Source: JANNSX01 sp031403155 (GTDB lineage: Bacteria > Pseudomonadota > Alphaproteobacteria > Rhizobiales > Hyphomicrobiaceae). Taken from it: a stretch of 13,001 nt of DNA. The notes beneath the pieces were generated by a model, which had not been told where the DNA came from, ran no database searches, and saw only the letters and a list, made by a program, of their open reading frames with translations. The stretch lies in NCBI GenBank assembly GCA_031403155.1, contig JANNSX010000341.1, positions 1-13,001 of the forward strand, in the 5' to 3' direction. A program made the translations under genes and the position numbers. Each line of letters begins with the position of its first letter. The first letter of the stretch is position 1. Shown here in pieces: positions 7,819-13,001 of the stretch.

Positions 7819-8190
7819 ATGCCGGCCGTCACCGTCACACTCGCCAATCGAGACAATGCGCGATATCTCGTCGATCGCCGCCGGCCCCTGCTGGACAGCC
7901 TGGAGGCCGAAGGCGTGTCGTTGCCGTTCGGCTGCCGTTATGGCGGCTGCATCTCCTGTGCGGCCCGGCTCGTCGATGGCGAGGTGCAACAGCCGGCGGC
8001 CGTCGCCCTCAACAACCGGCAGCTCAACCTCGGTTATGTGTTGCTGTGTGTCGCCCGGCCACTCGGCGACGTGACGCTGGAAATCGGCGTGGAAAGTCAC
8101 GACAAGCTCTATCGCAACCCCTTCGCAAGCCCGCTCGAGCCGCACGAGTTGAAGCCGGGCCTTGCAACTGCGGCAAGGAAAAACCCATGA
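7819..8190 (+). CDS. [2Fe-2S] ferredoxin, plant type
   Basis: From ATG 7819 the protein has 123 residues. A GTG at 7786 in the same frame would overlap the previous gene by 29 bases and is less likely. The cluster ligands are canonical: Cys39-x4-Cys44-x2-Cys47-x29-Cys77 (FGCRYGGCISCAARLVDG ... LLCVARPLGD). The ~25-residue tail after the fold (LYRNPFASPLEPHELKPG) may dock a partner. The gene starts 4 bp after the methanethiol-oxidase-like stop and overlaps the next gene by 4 bp (ATGA), so it is the electron carrier of this unit. No reductase or oxygenase is encoded next to it, so its redox partner is unknown. Confidence 0.88.
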   Translation: MPAVTVTLANRDNARYLVDRRRPLLDSLEAEGVSLPFGCRYGGCISCAARLVDGEVQQPAAVALNNRQLNLGYVLLCVARPLGDVTLEIGVESHDKLYRNPFASPLEPHELKPGLATAARKNP

Positions 8191-8657
8191 CCACCGCGCC
8201 CCTATTCATGAACCACGGCAAGGAGTATCCGCCCGAGTATCTGGCCGGCATTCTGAAGTCGGTGAAAACCATCGCCATGGTCGGCGCCAGCAGCGACCCG
8301 ACCAAGTTCAGCTACGGCGTGCTGCGCGTGCTCTCCGAGACCGGCTACGACATCGTTCCCGTCAACCCCCGGGAGGCGGGCGGCGAAATCCGCGGGCTCG
8401 AGGTCTACGCCTCGCTCGAGGCCATCGGCCGGCCGGTCGACATGGTCGATGTGTTCCGCTCCTCGGAGGCGCTCATGGGGGTCGCCGAGGCGGCGATCGC
8501 GATCGGCGCCAAGGTGCTCTGGGCGCAGATCGGCGTGCGCGACGATGCGGCCGCGCGTCTGGCGGAAGCCGCTGGCCTCAAGGTCGTCATGAACCGGTGT
8601 CCGAAGATCGAGCTGTTCCGCCCCTTCTGGAAGCCGAGGCTCAATCAGCAGATTTGA
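8187..8657 (+). CDS. CoA-binding domain protein (YccU-like, CoA_binding_2)
   Basis: The protein has 156 residues, starting at ATG 8187 with AAGGAA 6 bases upstream and overlapping the ferredoxin stop. It is a Rossmann-type nucleotide fold with the family's motifs: AMVGASSDPTKFSYGV (30-45), IVPVNP (56-61), VDMVDVFRSSEA (84-95), LWAQIGV (111-117) and VVMNRCPKIE (133-142), the last near-diagnostic for this small family. Related domains bind CoA, as in succinyl-CoA synthetase alpha, but single-domain members lack the phospho-histidine and have no assigned reaction. Its place between a ferredoxin and an acyl-CoA ligase suggests it holds or senses CoA or an acyl-CoA made by the neighbour (inference). 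Confidence 0.88.
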   Translation: MTTAPLFMNHGKEYPPEYLAGILKSVKTIAMVGASSDPTKFSYGVLRVLSETGYDIVPVNPREAGGEIRGLEVYASLEAIGRPVDMVDVFRSSEALMGVAEAAIAIGAKVLWAQIGVRDDAAARLAEAAGLKVVMNRCPKIELFRPFWKPRLNQQI

Positions 8658-8683
8658 ACGCCTTCTGATACAAGGACCGATCC

Positions 8684-10018
8684 GTGCCACCATCGAGCGC
8701 CCCGATCCTCGACCCCGGCCTCGAGACCGCCTCGTCCGCCGCGCTGCGCCGGCTCGAGAACGAGCGGCTCGCCCAGCAGATCGCCTACAACGCCGCCTCG
8801 AGCCCCTACTACCGCGACAAGCTCGATGCCGCCGGCGTCCGTGCCCCCGGCATCAGGAGCGTGGAAGACCTCGCCCGCATCCCCTTCATGGAAAAATCCG
8901 AGATCGCGGCCTCGCAGGCGGACGGGACGCTCATCGGCATCAACCAGTGCGCGCCGCTGGAGAGGATCGTCCGCATCCAGGCGACCGGCGGCACGACGGG
9001 GGTGCCGATGCGCATCGCCCTCACCCGCCGCGATGCTGAGGACTACGCGAAGATGGGCGCCCGGGCGCTGTGGGCCATGGGCTGCCGTCCCGGCGACATC
9101 GTCTTCGAATGCATGAACTACAATCTCTATGCGGGGGGGGTAAGCGATACGACGACGTTCGAGCAGATGGGCGCGGCCGTCATCCCTTACGGCGTCGGCC
9201 ATTCCGAGCGGCTGGTCCTGATGATGGCGGCCCTCAAGGATGATGTTGCCCTGTGGGCGACGCCCTCCTACGCCGTCCGCTTGGCCGAGGTCGCGACCTC
9301 GCTCGGCCGCAACCCGCACGACATCGGCGTTCGCAAAGGCTTCTTCTCCGGCGAGGCCGGCATGCAGGTGCCGGGCTTCCGCGAGAAGATCGAGGCGCTC
9401 TGGGGCATGCGCGCGCAAGACCAGTACGGCACCGGTGAGCTCGGACTCCACTCCGGCGAATGCGAGATGCGCAACGGCCTCCACTATGGCGGCCTCGGCT
9501 CGGCCGTCATCGAGCTGATCAATCCCGACACCGGCGACGTTCTTCCCTTCGACGACGGACGGCAGGGCGAGGCGGTCTACACCTCGATCTGGCGCGAGGC
9601 CTCGCCGCTGATGCGCATGCGCAGCCACGATCTCTTCCAGGTCTTCACCGAGCCTTGCCCCTGCGGTCGCACGAGCTTCCGTCTCAAGGTGCTCGGCCGC
9701 TCCGACGACATGTTCATCGTCAAAGGCGTGAACATCTTCCCGGCCTCGATCCACGCCGTGATCGTCAAGGCCGGGGATAAGGTCACGGGCGCCTTCCAGG
9801 TCGTGCTCGACCGGCCGCCGCCGATCGATTATCCCGTGCCGATCCGCGTCGAGGTTGCCGAAGGCGTAGCTGAGGATAACTTTGCATCGCTCGCCGCCGA
9901 ACTCGCTCAGTGCCTGCAGCAGGCGCTCAATTTCACGCCCGATATCCGCCTCGAACCCGCAGGCACCTTCGCAACGGGCATAAAGGTCAGACGCGTGGTC
10001 AAGAGCTATCGAGGATAA
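8684..10018 (+). CDS. Phenylacetate-CoA ligase family acyl-CoA synthetase
   Basis: The protein has 444 residues, typical of the PaaK branch of ANL adenylating enzymes. The start is GTG 8684, with AAGGA 7 bases before it and a 26-bp gap after the CoA-binding gene. The P-loop motif is IQATGGTTGVP (98-108), and the adenine-binding region is DQYGTGELGL (246-255). The hinge region reads CPCGRTSFRLKVLGRSDDMF (325-344), then VKGVNIFPASI. The C-terminal segment TGIKVRRVVKSYRG keeps a lysine in the position of the catalytic Lys. It would adenylate a carboxylic acid with ATP and form its CoA thioester in the cytoplasm. Nothing else of the phenylacetate (paa) pathway is present, so the acid may not be phenylacetate. 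An 8-G run at 9133-9140 lies inside the gene, but the frame is intact. Confidence 0.88.
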   Translation: MPPSSAPILDPGLETASSAALRRLENERLAQQIAYNAASSPYYRDKLDAAGVRAPGIRSVEDLARIPFMEKSEIAASQADGTLIGINQCAPLERIVRIQATGGTTGVPMRIALTRRDAEDYAKMGARALWAMGCRPGDIVFECMNYNLYAGGVSDTTTFEQMGAAVIPYGVGHSERLVLMMAALKDDVALWATPSYAVRLAEVATSLGRNPHDIGVRKGFFSGEAGMQVPGFREKIEALWGMRAQDQYGTGELGLHSGECEMRNGLHYGGLGSAVIELINPDTGDVLPFDDGRQGEAVYTSIWREASPLMRMRSHDLFQVFTEPCPCGRTSFRLKVLGRSDDMFIVKGVNIFPASIHAVIVKAGDKVTGAFQVVLDRPPPIDYPVPIRVEVAEGVAEDNFASLAAELAQCLQQALNFTPDIRLEPAGTFATGIKVRRVVKSYRG

Positions 10019-10049
10019 CGCAGCCATGACTGAGCTCGCGCAGCCTGGG

Positions 10050-10065
10050 CACGTCCCGCGACGTG
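10050..10065 (+). terminator. Short hairpin after the acyl-CoA ligase
   Basis: cacgtc (10050-10055) and gacgtg (10060-10065) form a 6-bp GC-rich stem with a 4-base loop, 31 bases after the stop. No T-run follows, so intrinsic termination is uncertain. It is the only compact stem near the operon end. Confidence 0.25.
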
Positions 10066-10227
10066 ACACGCGCCGGGTGCGGTAGCGCCGGGTGTCGAAT
10101 GATTTTGTTGCGCAATTACTGTATGTTCATGGGCAGGCGCCCGATTTCGCGCGAGTGTCATCCGTGTTCTCGCGTTCGTATGTCCTGAACCGCATCCACT
10201 CTGCTCCTGCATTTCAACGCATTTCTC

Positions 10228-10261
10228 GGGTACGAATCGGTCACTCGTACCCACCGATTCG
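10228..10261 (+). promoter_or_regulatory. Two interlocking inverted repeats (A-B-A'-B') upstream of the VOC/coiled-coil gene
   Basis: Arm A gggtacga (10228-10235) is complementary to A' tcgtaccc (10245-10252). Arm B cgaatcggt (10233-10241) is complementary to B' accgattcg (10253-10261). All pairings are perfect. A and B overlap by three bases, and A' and B' abut. In RNA the stems would be mutually exclusive or form a pseudoknot-like fold. In DNA they give two overlapping operator-like dyads. The pattern ends 32 bases before ATG 10294. Confidence 0.45.
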
Positions 10262-10293
10262 ACCATCTGCAGAGTCCGACGGGGCAGGACCAT

Positions 10294-12120
10294 ATGCATG
10301 ATCCGAAGATAACCGCGGTCCTCCGCTATCGCGATCCCGTGCGGTCCGCCCATTGGCTGCGCGATGCCTTCGGCTTGCGCATCGACAGCATCAACGAGAA
10401 TCCGCCCGGCACCATCGATTACATCTGCCTCGGATACGGCGCGAGCGTGCTGCTGGTTGGCCCCACTGTCGCAGAAGAGAACCGCGGACGTCCAAATGGC
10501 GATGATCGTCAGGAGAGCCTGTCCTGCTATCTGACGGTCACCGGCATCAAGGCGCACTATGCGAGGGCCGTCGCGCATGGAGCGGATGTCTCGCTCAACG
10601 CGGAGGACCCCGAGGCCGGCTCGGACTTCTATGTCTGCCGGGATCCCGAAGGCCATATGTGGAGCTTTGGCACGCACGACTTCACATCGACCGGGCGCGC
10701 GCCGGTGGCACCCGGGGCCGGGCCTGATCCATCGACAGCCAATGCCGAGCCGGCCGCCACCCCACCCATCGCGCGCCGCGGCACGTCGATCGGTTTGCTG
10801 GTCTACACAGCCTTGGTGGCATCGGGAATAACGGCCGGCGCGTTCTTGCTTCCGATTTCACAGGACGACACGGTCGTCACTCTCTTGGTGGGCGGACACA
10901 CACAAGGCAGCGCAACGGTCGAGCCAACCGGGAGCGCGACGCTCGACCTGTTGCGATCGGAGATCTCCGGCCTGCAACGCGAGCGCGGCGACCTCATGTC
11001 CGAGGTGAAGCAGGCGGAGAATGCCCGCGGCGCGGCGGCGGTTGCCCGCGACCAGAGCCAGAAGCGCTTGGCGGAGGCGATCGGAGATCTCGAGATCGTT
11101 CGCCGCGCTGAAGCCGCTGCCAGAACTTCGGGAGAGGCAGGCGAGGCGAAGCTCGCGGCCCTGTCGAAAGAGCTTGACGGCGCTTCGGCCAGTCTGGCCT
11201 GGGAGCGCTCAGCCAAGAAGAAAATCGAGGCCGAGCTACAATCCGCCATCGCCGATCGCAACGACGCCCGCACCCAGGTCAGACGGCTCAGCGAGACCGT
11301 CGAAAACCTGCGCAACGCGAACACGCAAGGCCTTGAGCGAGCGGCCGCGTCAGCTGGCGACCAGGCTTTGGTGCTTCAAGACCTCGAAACCAAGCTCGAC
11401 GCGTTGTCGAAGGACCTCGCACAGCGCACTTGGGACCTTGCAGCCGAGCGCGCGGCGCGCGCCAAGTCCGAGGCGTTTGCGGAGGCTGCAGGCGCCGAGC
11501 GCAAGCGGATCGAAGCGGCGCTCGCTCAATCGAACGCCGCAGTCGACGCGGATCGCGCCGGCGTTGCACGGCTGGAGGCCGAGCTCGGCGAGTTGCGCCA
11601 ATCGCATCAGGCGGCACTCGAAACCATCAAGCTCAAAGAGGAGGAGCGGGCCTCGGCGCACGCGAAGCTCGATGCGCGGATTGCCGACACCACCAAGCAA
11701 CTCGTTGCCGCTCGCGCCGCAACCGAAGCGCTGCAACCCATCGTCCTTGCCTTGCGGGCCCGCGTCGAGGAGTTCGAAGCGGCCGATCAAGGCAGCTCGG
11801 ACACAGCCACCATGGCCAAGCTGGAGAAGCGCTACAAGCAGGACCTTTCGGCGAAGGACAAGCTCATTGCCTCGCTGTCCCAACAGATCGATGACGCCCG
11901 CAAGCTTGTGAAGCCAGCGACGACCAAGACCCCGGCGAAACCCAGACGGCTGAAGGCGAAGGCGCCGGCGAAGGCCAAGGGAAAAGTTGCAGCAGCCGGC
12001 TCAGGCGCCGCCGCCGCAGCGCAGACAGACGCCGATGATTTCGTCTTCGAGGATGACGCCGAGGCCATGCAGCCGGAGCGCGTCCGGCGCTGCTCCCGGG
12101 CCTATTTCGACCATTGTTGA
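10294..12120 (+). CDS. VOC/glyoxalase-like domain fused to a membrane helix and a long coiled coil
   Basis: The protein has 608 residues. ATG 10294 is preceded by GGGGCAGGA, 4 bases away. Residues 1-130 look like a single VOC (glyoxalase/bleomycin-resistance) module: ITAVLRYRDPVRSAHWLRDAFGLRI at the start and DFYVCRDPEGHMWSFGTHDF at the end. The usual metal-binding His/Glu at the first strand is not evident. A Pro/Ala-rich linker (131-160) leads to RR and one hydrophobic helix (165-187, SIGLLVYTALVASGITAGAF). Residues ~215-537 are Ala/Glu/Arg/Lys-rich heptad sequence predicted to form a long coiled coil. A Lys/Ala/Pro stretch (543-565, including KAKAPAKAKGK) and an acidic DDFVFEDDAEA end follow. 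Positive residues before the helix favour a cytoplasmic VOC domain and an external coiled coil (inference). It seems monocistronic, and no function can be assigned. Confidence 0.75.
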   Translation: MHDPKITAVLRYRDPVRSAHWLRDAFGLRIDSINENPPGTIDYICLGYGASVLLVGPTVAEENRGRPNGDDRQESLSCYLTVTGIKAHYARAVAHGADVSLNAEDPEAGSDFYVCRDPEGHMWSFGTHDFTSTGRAPVAPGAGPDPSTANAEPAATPPIARRGTSIGLLVYTALVASGITAGAFLLPISQDDTVVTLLVGGHTQGSATVEPTGSATLDLLRSEISGLQRERGDLMSEVKQAENARGAAAVARDQSQKRLAEAIGDLEIVRRAEAAARTSGEAGEAKLAALSKELDGASASLAWERSAKKKIEAELQSAIADRNDARTQVRRLSETVENLRNANTQGLERAAASAGDQALVLQDLETKLDALSKDLAQRTWDLAAERAARAKSEAFAEAAGAERKRIEAALAQSNAAVDADRAGVARLEAELGELRQSHQAALETIKLKEEERASAHAKLDARIADTTKQLVAARAATEALQPIVLALRARVEEFEAADQGSSDTATMAKLEKRYKQDLSAKDKLIASLSQQIDDARKLVKPATTKTPAKPRRLKAKAPAKAKGKVAAAGSGAAAAAQTDADDFVFEDDAEAMQPERVRRCSRAYFDHC

Positions 12121-12516
12121 GGCCGCAAATCCGCCAGGTACGACAGGGCAAAGCGATCGGCGGCGTTATGCCAAACCGAAAACCCCTGACCCGCATCGAA
12201 GCCCGTTTCTTCTACAGCGGCAGAACCGGCCAAGCCCCGAAGGGGCTGGGGATTGTAGCCACGGGTGAGCGCAGCGGAACCCGTGGAAACGTCACTCCCG
12301 TCGCCCCGCCCCAAAGGGGCGGAGGAAGCATGGAGCGGTCCTCCTCCTCTGCCCCTGCCGGGGCAGCATCACGCAACCGCCTCTCCACGGGTTTCGCCGG
12401 GAGGCCGGGCGTTGGCCCAGCCTCCCGCTTCACCCGTGGCTACAATCCATGGCCCCTGCGGGGCCATCGGACCGGTCGAGCATTCCGCGGTTTGGTATTA
12501 CCCTTCGAACCCGCCG
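12121..12516 (+). other. ~400-base interval with a stem-loop cluster, no convincing gene
   Basis: Bases 12121-12232 show no clear gene. The minus strand carries a short open stretch (AAVEETGFDAGQGFSVWHNA..., ending at a stop at 12102-12104) that reads like protein, but it is too short to name. Bases 12233-12465 are a cluster of stem-loops described separately. The remaining ~50 bases lead to the minus-strand gene end at 12517. Confidence 0.45.
12233..12465. repeat. Cluster of stem-loops framed by perfect 19-base inverted repeats
   Basis: ggattgtagccacgggtga (12250-12268) is exactly complementary to tcacccgtggctacaatcc (12430-12448). Nested or flanking hairpins are agcccc/ggggct (12233-12238, 12242-12247), ccacgggt/acccgtgg (12259-12266, 12279-12286), gcccc/ggggc (12308-12312, 12316-12320; and 12351-12355, 12360-12364), gggaggc/gcctccc (12399-12405, 12420-12426) and ggcccc/ggggcc (12451-12456, 12460-12465). 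A second ccacgggt at 12385-12392 can pair with 12432-12439. The style differs from the two repeat elements further left. Confidence 0.7.
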
Positions 12517-13001
12517 TCACCTTGGTAAATAGCGTGCGTGTGCGAGGCCGCGCGGCGGGAGCGAGGCGATACACAAAATCGCAGGCGGATCCAGCGCAAT
12601 ACGCGCGACCAGTTCCGAGGTGAGTGTTTCGACCGCCGTCTGTTCGATATCCCATTGCAGTGAATCGAGAGACTGTCTCAGCATTGTCAGTGCCACGGTA
12701 TCGTTCGCGTCTGCTGCAGAGCAAACGAGCAACTGGACACGTTTGACTTCGACGATCCGGGAGGCGTCCGCTTCGGCCAGGGCCAACTGCACCACTTCTT
12801 CCTTCCGTTGCTCCAACGCCTTGAAAAACGTTTCGGTGTGGCCCAGCAAAGCCTGAACGCCGTCGAGCACCACTCTGTGATCTTCATCCGATAACTGTTT
12901 CCGCAGGACGTCCCGCTTTGCATAATTCAAGGTAGGTATCAGCATTTCATCAAACACTTCGTCGGCCGGTGAATCTTTCAGTCGCAGCAGAATGAGTCTG
13001 G
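12517..13001 (-). CDS. C-terminal extension of an AI-2E-family transporter-like protein, partial (5' end outside window)
   Basis: On the minus strand the frame is open from the window edge (RLILLRLKDSPADEVFDEML...) to a TGA at 12519-12517, about 160 residues. The segment DEVFDEMLIPTLNYAKRDVL, then LSDEDHRVVLDGVQALLG, then LLVCSAADANDTVALTMLRQ, and finally SELVARIALDPPAILCIASL with PPRGLAHARY resembles the soluble C-terminal extension found on some AI-2E-family transporters. There a Rossmann-like (B12-binding-like) fold normally continues past 'LPPGGLAHARYLCKRLR' for some 20 or more residues. Here the protein stops at HARYLPR, so the 3' end looks cut short close to the stem-loop cluster. The membrane part would lie beyond the window. 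GC content and codon use (many TTG, GAA, GAT, CGT) differ from every other gene here. Family identity rests on motif memory and is moderate. Confidence 0.55.
   Translation of the reverse strand, partial: RLILLRLKDSPADEVFDEMLIPTLNYAKRDVLRKQLSDEDHRVVLDGVQALLGHTETFFKALEQRKEEVVQLALAEADASRIVEVKRVQLLVCSAADANDTVALTMLRQSLDSLQWDIEQTAVETLTSELVARIALDPPAILCIASLPPRGLAHARYLPR

Noticed and set aside
8645..10069. 474-codon open frame on the minus strand opposite the acyl-CoA ligase
   Set aside because: It is a mirror of a GC-rich gene with strong third-position bias. The translation is His/Arg/Asp/Gly-rich with no family motif, while the plus strand has clear PaaK motifs.
10092..10301. Small 69-codon frame before the VOC/coiled-coil gene
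   Set aside because: It has no ribosome site and no recognisable motif, and it crosses the interlocking repeats. It overlaps the start of the real gene.
12102..12314. Minus-strand frame containing AAVEETGFDAGQGFSVWHNA
   Set aside because: The ~39 residues before its stop look protein-like, but the upstream part runs through stem-loops and the end overlaps the VOC gene. This is too little to call a gene, though a decayed gene end is possible.
12114..12623. 169-codon plus-strand frame through the stem-loop cluster
   Set aside because: It is a Gly/Arg/Pro-rich product of repeat sequence, and it overlaps the minus-strand gene that has real motifs.

Overview
The window is a GC-rich chromosomal stretch. 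Its gene families, short GC-rich hairpin repeats and near-exclusive GC-ending codons fit an alphaproteobacterium, most likely of the Hyphomicrobiales (Rhizobiales). That placement is by eye and no marker gene is present. The last ~500 bases look different, with lower GC, mixed codon use and a different style of repeat, so the right end may be horizontally acquired or an assembly join.

Layout from left to right. Bases 1-327 are the end of a gamma-carbonic-anhydrase-like hexapeptide protein. Next comes a half GFA (glutathione-dependent formaldehyde-activating) domain, joined in frame to a two-gene sarcosine/opine-oxidase-type dehydrogenase: an alpha-like subunit (540-1940) and a FAD-dependent beta-like subunit (1937-3118), overlapping by 4 bp. 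About 820 bases without a convincing gene follow. They hold two neighbouring related palindromes (3206-3369) and a structured repeat-like element (3448-3823). A choline/aminoglycoside-kinase-fold protein and a DUF1330 protein follow as a close pair (3938-5177). A second inverted-repeat element (5252-5400) separates them from a flavodoxin-fold NAD(P)H:quinone oxidoreductase (5460-6236).

The most coherent block is 6453-10018. Four same-strand genes are packed with gaps of 4 bp, a 4-bp overlap and 26 bp: a selenium-binding protein/methanethiol oxidase homologue without an export signal, a [2Fe-2S] ferredoxin, a small CoA-binding protein and a phenylacetate-CoA-ligase-family acyl-CoA synthetase. 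This looks like one transcription unit that may link thiol or sulfur oxidation to activation of a carboxylic acid. The pathway cannot be named from the sequence.

A stand-alone gene at 10294-12120 encodes an unusual fusion of a VOC/glyoxalase-like domain, one membrane helix, a ~310-residue coiled coil, a Lys/Ala/Pro tail and an acidic end. Its upstream region holds two interlocking inverted repeats in the order A-B-A'-B'. The window ends with a cluster of stem-loops (12233-12465) and, on the minus strand, the C-terminal part of a protein resembling the C-terminal extension of AI-2E-family transporters, apparently cut short near the repeat cluster.
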